NCBI GenBank assembly: GCA_038240295.1
Contig: JBBSDW010000145.1
Location: forward strand, 1-8,219
Direction of reading: 5' to 3'
Origin: JABDDM01 sp038240295
GTDB taxonomy: Bacteria; Bacteroidota; Ignavibacteria; Palsa-1295
DNA length: 8,219 nucleotides
Shown piece after piece: positions 1 to 6,212 of this stretch. A program made the translations under genes and the position numbers. The notes below the pieces were generated by a model that saw only the letters and a list, made by a program, of their open reading frames with translations, was not told the DNA's origin and did no database searches. Numbering within the stretch: the first letter of the stretch is position 1; every line of letters starts with the position of its first letter.

Positions 1-567
1 AGCGAGCCAGGTTTTGCCTTGATCCATCGAGCGATAGATGCCTTTCGAATAGGTACCGGCGAAGAGCGTGCCTCCAACCACCGTTATTTTTGAAACACTC
101 GTGTCGCCGAGTCCTGAATTCGAAGCACTCCACGATGCTCCGTTATCATTCGAGACATAGATCGCGGCGCCCCCGTTCGCACCTGCAAAAAGTTGATTAC
201 CCAACGCCGCGAAAGTCACGATCGTCCGATTAGCGATCCCGACATTCGCCACCGACCAGTTCAGACCATTGTCGATCGACCGATAAGTGCCGTGCAATTC
301 GACTCCGGCAAAGAGCGTAGTAGCACTGACGCCCAGCGCGGTAACAAACGCGAAGTTCGGAATTCCTACTGCCGAGGGAGCCCAGATTGCGCCATTATCC
401 ACCGAACGCTTAATCCCGAGTCCGGAAGCGCCGACGAAAACATCGGAGCCGTTCACAAGGAACGCGGAGGCGGCACTCATATCCGTAGTTTGTTTCCACT
501 GCGAATGAGCAGTTCCCGATATCACCGATAGTAAAATGACCCAGAGTGCAGGCTTCAAGATGTTCAT
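1..567 (-). CDS. Secreted Asp-box (BNR) repeat beta-propeller protein, N-terminal part; runs off left edge
   Basis: Reading the minus strand from ATG at 567 gives 189 open codons to base 1 with no stop, so the 3' end lies outside the window. Residues 1-22 form a signal peptide: Lys5, a hydrophobic LWVILLSVI core, and cleavage probably after AHS. The mature part has four Asp boxes (S-x-D-x-G-x-x-W): SVDNGAIW (55-62), SIDNGLNW (97-104), SNDNGASW (139-146) and SMDQGKTW (180-187). They are spaced 42, 42 and 41 residues apart, and each is preceded by an LFAG-like strand. This is the blade pattern of the sialidase/sortilin/YCF48-like propeller superfamily. Asp boxes are structural, so no enzyme activity follows from them; no sialidase catalytic arginine triad can be judged from this part. 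In FCB bacteria such proteins are usually exported and often carry a C-terminal T9SS tail, which here would lie beyond the edge (inference). No Shine-Dalgarno is visible upstream; the spacer is AT-rich. Confidence 0.85.
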   Translation of the reverse strand, partial: MNILKPALWVILLSVISGTAHSQWKQTTDMSAASAFLVNGSDVFVGASGLGIKRSVDNGAIWAPSAVGIPNFAFVTALGVSATTLFAGVELHGTYRSIDNGLNWSVANVGIANRTIVTFAALGNQLFAGANGGAAIYVSNDNGASWSASNSGLGDTSVSKITVVGGTLFAGTYSKGIYRSMDQGKTWLA

Positions 568-764
568 TGGGACGTTGGATAATAGTAGATGCTTGAAGAA
601 GAAGCAAATCGACGTGAGAGCCCAGACGAGAAGCCGGGCTACAACTCAATAATGGAACCCAGTTTTCACTCCGAGAATGCCCGGTTGAAACAATTCTTCA
701 GGCGCTTCGTTACTTGGTAGTCTCTGCTGTTCGTTGTGTTTGATCCGTGAATTTGCCATAGTCG
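568..764. promoter_or_regulatory. Divergent upstream region between the propeller gene and the exporter operon
   Basis: This 197-bp spacer separates two divergent starts, so it should hold the promoters for both the leftward propeller gene and the rightward exporter operon. I see no strong sigma-70 hexamer pair. A Bacteroidota-like candidate for the operon is TTG at 714-716 followed 18 bp later by TGTGTTTG at 735-742, one base off the TAnnTTTG pattern; it is too weak to call. A small 5-bp inverted repeat (AGCCC at 619-623, GGGCT at 636-640) is probably chance. A TAG stop at 759-761, in frame with the operon's first gene, fixes ATG 765 as the most upstream possible start. Confidence 0.45.
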
Positions 765-2150
765 ATGAACGTCGCCCCAACAAAAACTGCGCATGGAGCG
801 CCCGATCTTTCCAGAAATTTGCCCAGCGTGCAAAATGGCGACGCGCGCCCAAAACCGACGACGGTCATCGTTCAAAAAAAGCGCGAACGAAAAAATCTCC
901 GATTGCTCTGGATACCGATCGTTCTCCTCGTTGGCTATGGAATCTTCCGGCTGCTGACTCCCAAATCGACCGAAGCGAAACTAACTGCCACAGCAACGAA
1001 AGGACCCTTCGATGTCGTCGTCGTCGAAACCGGCGAACTTCAATCGCAGCGTTCCATCTCGATCACGACCCCGGTGCTTGCTTCCGGCGGCCGGTCGCAA
1101 CTTGCTATCCAGTACCTTGCGCCCGAAGGGACGACCATCGACTCGGATGCCCTTGTCGTAAGGTTCGATCCTGCCGACCAGGTAAAGAATCTCGGTGACA
1201 AACAGAATGAGCTCAAGCTTTCGATGGCCGATCTGGACAAGATGAAAGTGCAGCAAAAAGCCGATGCATCGGAGGCGAACATTGCCTTCGAAAATGCGAA
1301 GCTAAGCTTCGAACTTGCCAAGCTCGCGAACGATGCAATGAAATTCGAATCGGAATCGAAGCAGCATGAATCGCAGCTCGAACTTCGCAAAGCCGAACTC
1401 GCATTTCAACAGGCACAGGAGAACGTCAAGAGCAAATCGGCGATCGGAAAGAGCGAAATGGGAAATCTCCAACTCAAGATCGCCCAATTGCAATCGGCCC
1501 TCGAACGCGCACAAGCAGACATGGAACGCCTCGCCGTTCGCGCTCCTGCTTCGGGACTTATTGTTTATCAGCGAAGCTGGAACACCGGAAAAAAACTTGC
1601 AAAAGGCGACCAGGTGTGGGGCGGTCAGCCGATCATGCAACTGCCCGATCTCTCCCACATGCAGGCGTTGCTGCAAGTCAATGAAGTCGATATCAGCAAA
1701 GTCAAGAACGAGCAGCCGGTCGAGATCACACTTGACGCATTCCCCGATAAAAAGTTCGGAGGTAAAGTCTTGAGCGTCGCTTCGATCGGAAATGCGAAGG
1801 AGAATAATCCGAGCGTGAAAGTTTTCGAAGTCGTCGTCGATATCAACGGCGCCGATTCCATCTTGCGCCCTGGGATGACCGTCGCTGCGCGGATAACCGT
1901 CAGCAAGATCGATAATGTGATCAGCGTGCCGATCGAATCCGTATTCGAAAAAGATGGCAAGACGGTCGTCTACGTCGACAGCGGCTCGACGTTCGATGAA
2001 CGCGAAGTGACGACCGGAGTCAAGAACGATAACTTTATCGTCATCGCAAAGGGACTCAAGCCGGGAGAAAAAGTATCGCTCTCAGACCCAAACAAAGATG
2101 GCACAGGTAAAGATGCCGATCCGAAAAAAGATGCGAAGCCCAAAGTTTAA
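765..2150 (+). CDS. HlyD/MacA-family periplasmic adaptor (membrane fusion protein)
   Basis: This 461-residue protein is the periplasmic adaptor of a tripartite exporter, linking an inner-membrane transporter to a TolC-type channel. It has a basic cytoplasmic N-terminus (KKRERK, 38-43) and one membrane anchor at about 45-64 (LRLLWIPIVLLVGYGIFRLL). The first half of a beta/lipoyl region follows (about 72-135), then a long alpha-helical hairpin rich in Ala, Glu, Lys and Gln (about 140-255). The second lipoyl half carries the family motif VRAPASGLIVY (258-268). Beta-barrel and membrane-proximal domains come next, with LRPGMTVAARI (367-377) and VISVPIESVF (385-394). The tail after about 440 is Lys/Asp-rich and looks disordered. 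The start is fixed by an in-frame TAG 6 bp upstream; no Shine-Dalgarno is seen. It is the first gene of the operon, 33 bp before the permease gene. Family membership is clear. The MacA-like role rests on the adjacent MacB-type permease; the substrate is unknown. Confidence 0.93.
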   Translation: MNVAPTKTAHGAPDLSRNLPSVQNGDARPKPTTVIVQKKRERKNLRLLWIPIVLLVGYGIFRLLTPKSTEAKLTATATKGPFDVVVVETGELQSQRSISITTPVLASGGRSQLAIQYLAPEGTTIDSDALVVRFDPADQVKNLGDKQNELKLSMADLDKMKVQQKADASEANIAFENAKLSFELAKLANDAMKFESESKQHESQLELRKAELAFQQAQENVKSKSAIGKSEMGNLQLKIAQLQSALERAQADMERLAVRAPASGLIVYQRSWNTGKKLAKGDQVWGGQPIMQLPDLSHMQALLQVNEVDISKVKNEQPVEITLDAFPDKKFGGKVLSVASIGNAKENNPSVKVFEVVVDINGADSILRPGMTVAARITVSKIDNVISVPIESVFEKDGKTVVYVDSGSTFDEREVTTGVKNDNFIVIAKGLKPGEKVSLSDPNKDGTGKDADPKKDAKPKV

Positions 2151-2183
2151 ATACTCAAGCAAGAGATAATAGCAAGAGAGAGC

Positions 2184-3500
2184 GTGCTCAACCTTCGCGA
2201 GACGATCAACTTAAGCCTCGAATCTGTCGCGGCACATGCTGTGCGTTCGATCCTGACGATCCTCGGCGTCGTCTTTGGCGTTGGCGCTGTGGTCGCAATG
2301 CTTTCGATCGGCGAAGGGGCGCGTCAGGAAACGCTCGAACAGATATCGGTCATGGGATTGCACAATATCATCATCAAACCGATTTCCGCAGCAGCAGAAA
2401 AAGAAAAAGGGAAGGACGAGACGAAGGTCACAAATTCGGTCGGACTCACGATGAAAGATGCTCAGGCGATCTCGCTGATCTGTCCTTTTGCAGAAAAAGT
2501 CGAAGCCAACGCCGAGCATAACAAACTTGCATTCCATGGTGGCGAGCACGCAGATGTGCCGGTCATCGGGGTGTCGCCCGCCTATCAGGAGATCTTCAAT
2601 ACGAAGATTCGCGAAGGCAGGTTTATCACGGCGCGCGATCTCGAGCAGATCGAAAATTACTGCGTATTAGGTTCGGCCGCAAAGCAAAAATTATTCTCCT
2701 TCAAATCGGCGCTCGGCGAACATGTCAAACTCGGCGATCAGTGGTTCACCGTGATCGGTGTTGCCGATGAAAAACCCGATGTTGCAAAATTTGCCGGGCC
2801 CAATGAACGCGATATCAATCTCGATGTCTTCGTACCGATCACAACGGCGGAATCGAAATTCGGCCGCGAAAAAGATGCCACAGAGGGTGATGGCGACCGC
2901 GTCACTGTTAATGGCAGAACTTTAAGCGCTGGAGCGCAAAGCAAACCCCCACCCGAGATCGACCAGATCACCGTTCAACTAAAAGAAGATGCGGACGCAG
3001 CCGCGGCAGCTTCGATCATCAGCCGGATCATCTCGCGCCGTCACAACAAAGCCGACGATTTTACGATCACGGTACCCGAAGAATTGCTCAAGCAACGCCA
3101 GGCGACGCAGCGCATTTTCAATGTCGTCATGATCGCGATCGCGAGTATTTCGCTACTCGTCGGAGGGATCGGGATCATGAATATTATGCTTTCGAGTGTG
3201 CTCGAACGAACGCGCGAGATCGGAGTCCGGCGTGCACTCGGCGCGACGCAGCGCGTCGTGATCGCGCAATTCCTGACCGAAGCGGTTATTCTCTCTATGT
3301 CCGGAGGCCTCTTCGGGATTGCAATAGGATTTGCTATGACCAAACTTATTTCGACCTACGCCGACTGGCGCACCGTCATCACGCCCGCATCGGTCATCGT
3401 CGCTTTTGGCGTGAGCGTCGCAACCGGCATTGTATTCGGTTACTATCCCGCGCGCCAGGCCGCACGTAAAGATCCTATCGACGCCCTTCGCTACGAATGA
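2184..3500 (+). CDS. MacB/FtsX-type ABC transporter permease without fused ATPase
   Basis: This 438-residue inner-membrane permease belongs to the MacB/LolCE/FtsX (type VII ABC) family. It has the four-helix layout expected: TM1 at about 22-42, a large periplasmic domain at about 43-310 (MacB_PCD), then TM2 at about 312-337, TM3 at about 362-386 and TM4 at about 399-421. The family signature ERTREIGVRRALGAT (341-355) sits in the cytoplasmic loop after TM2, and the C-terminus YYPARQAARKDPIDALRYE is typical. E. coli MacB is about 650 residues because an ATPase domain is fused in front of its permease; here that domain is absent and no Walker A or ABC signature is seen, so a separate ATPase is needed. 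The start is GTG at 2184, where the protein begins MLNLRETINLSLES as in the family; a purine-rich stretch (AGCAAGAGAGAG) precedes it. The stop overlaps the next start by ATGA, implying translational coupling. A polar stretch at about 225-260 looks like extra sequence in the periplasmic domain. Confidence 0.93.
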   Translation: MLNLRETINLSLESVAAHAVRSILTILGVVFGVGAVVAMLSIGEGARQETLEQISVMGLHNIIIKPISAAAEKEKGKDETKVTNSVGLTMKDAQAISLICPFAEKVEANAEHNKLAFHGGEHADVPVIGVSPAYQEIFNTKIREGRFITARDLEQIENYCVLGSAAKQKLFSFKSALGEHVKLGDQWFTVIGVADEKPDVAKFAGPNERDINLDVFVPITTAESKFGREKDATEGDGDRVTVNGRTLSAGAQSKPPPEIDQITVQLKEDADAAAAASIISRIISRRHNKADDFTITVPEELLKQRQATQRIFNVVMIAIASISLLVGGIGIMNIMLSSVLERTREIGVRRALGATQRVVIAQFLTEAVILSMSGGLFGIAIGFAMTKLISTYADWRTVITPASVIVAFGVSVATGIVFGYYPARQAARKDPIDALRYE

Positions 3501-4984
3501 TCCGATCTATCTATCGCCCGAGTATTAGATTTATTCTTGCGCTGAGTTGTCTCGTTGCTGCTTTCGCGAACTCGGCCCGCGCACAACGCGAACTCACGCT
3601 CGACGAATGCCTGAAGATCGCCTACGACCAGGCGCCATCGCTCATGCAGGCGAGGCGCAACTTTGATATCGCTACGGCCAATGCGGAGGCCGTCAATCGC
3701 TCGCTCAGATCGCGCGTCGATCTGACGATCAGCGCACCGATCTATACCGACAACACGACTCCAATCTACAATCCCGTCACTGGCACCACCGATCTGTACC
3801 GGCAGCACGAAAGTCTTTTTGGAGGCGGCCTCGAGATCACGCAGCCAATTTTCTGGACTGGCGGATCGATCTCCTTCACCGGCAACGTATACCACCGCTC
3901 GCAATTTGGGTCGACTTCGAACACATCGCAAAACGATTATCTCGGGCTCGGATCCTTCGAGATCGATCAACCGATCCTAAAATCGAATGAACTCAAGATG
4001 ACTGCCCGCATTGCCGAGATCGATCAGGACCTTGCTCGGTGGTCATTCATCGGGCAAAAAGCCGCGATCACCTATAATGTCAAAAGCCAGTTTTACGCCC
4101 TTTATCAATCGCAGGAAGAACTCAAGATCCAGCAGGACGAAGTCACAAAAAGTCAGGCGGCGGTAGAACTCGCCGATAATAAATTCAAAGCCGGACTCAT
4201 CGCGGAAGTCGATGCGCTGCAGTTGGAAGTAGATCTTGCAAACGCCCAGACGGATCTTTTCGACAAACAGCGGAGGCTGCTTGGTTCGCGTCGCGATCTA
4301 TTGCGGACGATCGGATCGGCAATGTCGGAGCCGGTAGTGGCTCGGCTCGATTCGGTCCCTGAAGTGAAGTTTAAGATCGATCCCGAGATCGCAGTTCAAC
4401 AAGCGCTCGCAAACAGGCCGGAGGTCACGAGTGCATCCTATGACATCGAGCGCGAGGAGATTGCCGTTTCGAGATTATCTAATACTCGAAGTGTAAATGC
4501 GGCGCTCGTTGGTACCTTTGGCGCGACGCAAAATGCGGTCACCGTGCCCTTACTCACGCAAAATCCATACGTTAATCGCGGGCTTTCATTTATTGTGACT
4601 GTTCCACTATTCGATTGGGGCGCCCAATCGTATCGTATGGACGCCGCTAACTCTTCAGTCGAACTAAGCCGGATCACCTTACGCGTCAAGCAGCAGCAGG
4701 TCGAGCAGGAAGTACGCTCGACGATTGAACAATTGGAAGCAGCCAAGAAGCAGGTAGAAGTCGCCAAAAAATCGGTCGCAGTGGCGATCAAAGCCTACGA
4801 TCTTTCCCGCGCCCGTTTCGACGCCGGCAAGATCACATCCCAGGATCTCTCGCTCGCCCAAGGTCGGCTCACCCGGGCAAAACTCTCGGCCCTGAACGCT
4901 GAAGTAGCCGAACAACTATCCCTCGCCGACATCACCCAAAAAACCCTCTACGATTTCGAAACTAACCAAAAACTCCAAATGTAA
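3497..4984 (+). CDS. TolC-family outer-membrane efflux channel
   Basis: This 495-residue protein is the outer-membrane factor that would complete the exporter. A signal peptide at about 1-29 (hydrophobic FILALSCLVAAFA, cleavage after SARA) is followed by ELTLDECLKIAYDQAPSL (32-49), the usual opening of the TolC/OEP fold. The protein then shows the duplicated TolC pattern. The first repeat has FKAGLIAEVDALQLEVDLANAQ-like helix sequence at 230-251, the second RFDAGKITSQDLSLAQGRL at 440-458. Each repeat also supplies short beta segments for the barrel, for example LEITQPIFW (112-120) and FIVTVPLFDWG (365-375). Long Gln/Glu/Lys-rich helices fit the periplasmic tunnel. Length is normal for the family. 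The ATG overlaps the permease stop (ATGA, 3497-3500). It is the last gene of the operon; no canonical terminator follows, only a hairpin without a T-run 28 bp beyond the stop. Confidence 0.94.
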   Translation: MIRSIYRPSIRFILALSCLVAAFANSARAQRELTLDECLKIAYDQAPSLMQARRNFDIATANAEAVNRSLRSRVDLTISAPIYTDNTTPIYNPVTGTTDLYRQHESLFGGGLEITQPIFWTGGSISFTGNVYHRSQFGSTSNTSQNDYLGLGSFEIDQPILKSNELKMTARIAEIDQDLARWSFIGQKAAITYNVKSQFYALYQSQEELKIQQDEVTKSQAAVELADNKFKAGLIAEVDALQLEVDLANAQTDLFDKQRRLLGSRRDLLRTIGSAMSEPVVARLDSVPEVKFKIDPEIAVQQALANRPEVTSASYDIEREEIAVSRLSNTRSVNAALVGTFGATQNAVTVPLLTQNPYVNRGLSFIVTVPLFDWGAQSYRMDAANSSVELSRITLRVKQQQVEQEVRSTIEQLEAAKKQVEVAKKSVAVAIKAYDLSRARFDAGKITSQDLSLAQGRLTRAKLSALNAEVAEQLSLADITQKTLYDFETNQKLQM

Positions 4985-5012
4985 TGCAATGCAATGAACT
5001 AATTCCAACCGT

Positions 5013-5034
5013 AGGTCGGGTTTCAACCCGACCT
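5013..5034. repeat. Perfect inverted repeat (hairpin) after the exporter operon
   Basis: The sequence AGGTCGGGTT, two bases TC, then AACCCGACCT forms perfect 10-bp arms; as RNA this is a 9-bp stem with a TTCA tetraloop. It lies 28 bp after the TolC stop. There is no run of T after it, so it is not a standard intrinsic terminator. A further CCCGACC occurs at about 5057-5063. Short GTCGGGTT/AACCCGAC palindromes of this kind are commonly dispersed in bacterial genomes (from memory, not checked). A role in protecting the 3' end of the operon mRNA is possible. Confidence 0.75.
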
Positions 5035-5076
5035 CGAATCTCGACAAAGCGAAAGACCCGACCATCATCTCCCATA

Positions 5077-5105
5077 TTGTCATTCCCGCGCAGGCGGGAA
5101 TCCAG
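5077..5105 (+). repeat. Dispersed palindromic repeat, GTCATTCCCGCG type, copy 1
   Basis: A 29-bp element whose core is ATTCCCGC (5082-5089), loop GCAG, then GCGGGAAT (5094-5101), a perfect 8-bp stem. It matches the copy at 8155-8183 at 26 of 29 positions. The motif is a widespread short intergenic repeat in bacteria, often mis-translated as FPRRRE in hypothetical proteins. It has no coding capacity. Confidence 0.88.
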
Positions 5106-5162
5106 CCTGAACCGACCGATCCAACGAGGCTACGAATATCGAAAAGAACGAAGTATTAGAAC

Positions 5163-5227
5163 GGTCATCCTGAGGAGCGTCCGATCACCTTCATTTTGCA
5201 TCAACTCCAAGCGCGACGAAGAATCTT
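5163..5227 (+). repeat. GTCATCCTGA-type repeat, left copy, with about 30 bp of extra sequence
   Basis: The copy opens with GGTCATCCTGAGGAGC (5163-5178) and closes with GCGACGAAGAATCTT (5213-5227). The same two blocks, nearly adjacent, are present in the inverted right-hand copy at 5274-5315, where only a few bases separate them. Here about 34 bp (5179-5212) lie between, so this copy is either interrupted or an older, diverged form. Confidence 0.65.
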
Positions 5228-5273
5228 GCCTTTTATCCGCATTGGCGTACTGGTTGACGCTGAGGTCAATATT

Positions 5274-5315
5274 CCATGAGATACTTCATTTCGCTAAAGC
5301 TCCTTCAGGATGACC
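5274..5315 (-). repeat. GTCATCCTGA-type repeat, right copy, inverted
   Basis: Read on the minus strand, this begins GGTCATCCTGAAGGAGC (5315 to 5299), then TTTAGCGAAATGAAGTATCT and CATGG. Its first 17 bases match the left copy except for one extra A. It then shares a GCGA..GAAG.ATCT block. Together the two copies give the 153-bp segment 5163-5315 near-perfect terminal inverted repeats. I see no target-site duplication flanking the segment (AAC on the left, TTA on the right). Confidence 0.65.
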
Positions 5316-5419
5316 TTACCGACCGTTGTACTCGGATGAGCATTGATGTTTCTCGAAATGTGAACCGTGTCTCTTGAATCTTGTTATCTTCGTTGGATAT
5401 CGCTCAACACCCAACGCCT

Positions 5420-6097
5420 ATGTTTTCTCGATCACGCTTTCTGATTCTCGCTGCTATTCTTTTTTGTGCGGGCAGTGCCTCCGCGCAGAATGCTCGTACT
5501 ATTTCTGTGATTGGACATGCAACAGAGAAAGCCTCGACCGCGCCACAGCGCACGCTCCAGATCAATGTTACCTGCCACGAAGCGACGGCTGCGCTTGCTT
5601 TTGCCAGGATGAGCGATGCGCTTCGATCGGTCAAGCAGGCGCTCGTTACAGCCGGTGCAGAGAAGAAGGACATCACCGAAGGGGCGGTCGCGATGAGTGC
5701 GAATTATGATTATTCGAAGCCAGGCGTCCCACCGACGATCTCGGGTTATCAGCTTTCGCAGCCGCTGACTGTCCAGGCCGAAAACGATCAGGTACTTCCG
5801 CGACTAATTGATGCGGCAACGACAGCCGGCGCCTCGAGTGTGTCGCTGGGTAGCGCTGCGGGCGAGGAAACGTCCGATGCAGGTTTGCTCAAGTCGGCGC
5901 TCGACGATGCGCACGAGCGGGCGACAGAGCTTGCGAAGGCTTCGGGTGTGACGCTGGGTGATGTCGTCTCTGTGGCGAACGTCGAAGAGGCGACGGGGGG
6001 CGCGATATCCGAACGCCAGCGCGAGGATCAGGAACACCGTCAGGGGACGCCGCAGCCAAAATCGCTCGAACTCAAGGTCGTCTATAGCGTCCACTGA
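5420..6097 (+). CDS. Periplasmic SIMPL-domain (DUF541, YggE-like) protein
   Basis: From ATG 5420 this is a 225-residue protein with a signal peptide at about 1-23 (FLILAAILFCAGSASAQ, cleavage near SAQ). The rest matches the SIMPL/DUF541 layout. It begins with ISVIGHATEKAS strands (28-39), followed by a helix with AALAFARMSDALRSVKQAL (57-75) and the GAEKKDITEGAVAMSANYDY segment (79-98). ISGYQLSQPLTVQ (107-119) comes next, then DAATTAGASSVSLGSA (131-146), the helix LLKSALDDAHERATELAKASGVTLG (156-180), and a closing LELKVVYSV strand. Residues 194-214 are polar and probably a loop. The family is exported (E. coli YggE is periplasmic) and has been linked to oxidative stress; the molecular role is unclear. 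An in-frame TTG at 5381 would add 13 residues, but ATG 5420 puts the signal peptide at the terminus and is preferred. No Shine-Dalgarno is seen. It is separated from both neighbours by spacers. Confidence 0.9.
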   Translation: MFSRSRFLILAAILFCAGSASAQNARTISVIGHATEKASTAPQRTLQINVTCHEATAALAFARMSDALRSVKQALVTAGAEKKDITEGAVAMSANYDYSKPGVPPTISGYQLSQPLTVQAENDQVLPRLIDAATTAGASSVSLGSAAGEETSDAGLLKSALDDAHERATELAKASGVTLGDVVSVANVEEATGGAISERQREDQEHRQGTPQPKSLELKVVYSVH

Positions 6098-6212
6098 GCG
6101 CCGCGCACTTCTCAAGCGAGGCGGTGGATTGTAACTCTTAGCAATTCAGCGTGTTAATCTTCAGGAGGCAACGTTTAGGCCTGGTGTTGTTACTAAATCA
6201 TTTATACTGCTC

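Larger units (their letters stand above)
4985..5419. other. Non-coding, repeat-rich intergenic region
   Basis: This 435-bp stretch between the TolC gene and the SIMPL gene holds no credible gene. A 109-codon open frame at 4984-5313 crosses it, but it contains the SFPRRRESS translation typical of the GTCATTCCCGCG repeat and no protein-like composition, so it is a by-product of the repeats. The region contains a perfect hairpin (5013-5034), a dispersed palindromic repeat (5077-5105) and two inverted copies of another repeat (5163-5227 and 5274-5315). The last ~100 bp should hold the promoter of the SIMPL gene, but I find no convincing one; TATCTTCG at 5385-5392 is one base from the Bacteroidota TAnnTTTG element yet lacks an upstream partner. 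Confidence 0.8.

Noticed and set aside
619..640. Inverted repeat AGCCC/GGGCT in the divergent spacer
   Set aside because: Five-base arms with a 12-base loop are expected by chance.
714..742. Bacteroidota-type promoter (TTG, 18 bp, TGTGTTTG) upstream of the exporter operon
   Set aside because: The -7 element misses a key base and the -33 element is only three bases, so chance matches are likely.
734..1198. 154-codon plus-strand open frame overlapping the adaptor start
   Set aside because: It is in a different frame from the adaptor, is very rich in Arg, and has no recognisable domain, whereas the adaptor frame shows membrane anchor and lipoyl motifs.
3491..3970. 159-codon open frame on the minus strand
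   Set aside because: It is antisense to the start of the TolC gene, which has a clear signal peptide and family motifs.
4984..5313. Open frame of 109 codons on the plus strand after the TolC gene
   Set aside because: It is made of repeat sequence (SFPRRRESS and VILRS-type translations), overlaps the TolC stop, has no domain or signal peptide, and sits wholly in the repeat cluster.
5381..5419. TTG start for the SIMPL gene, adding 13 residues
   Set aside because: It would place a polar stretch before an otherwise well-formed signal peptide starting at ATG 5420.
6129..6158. Sigma-70-like pair TTGTAA and GTTAAT before the T9SS gene
   Set aside because: Only four of six bases match in each hexamer, with an 18-bp spacer, and this group uses a different promoter consensus.
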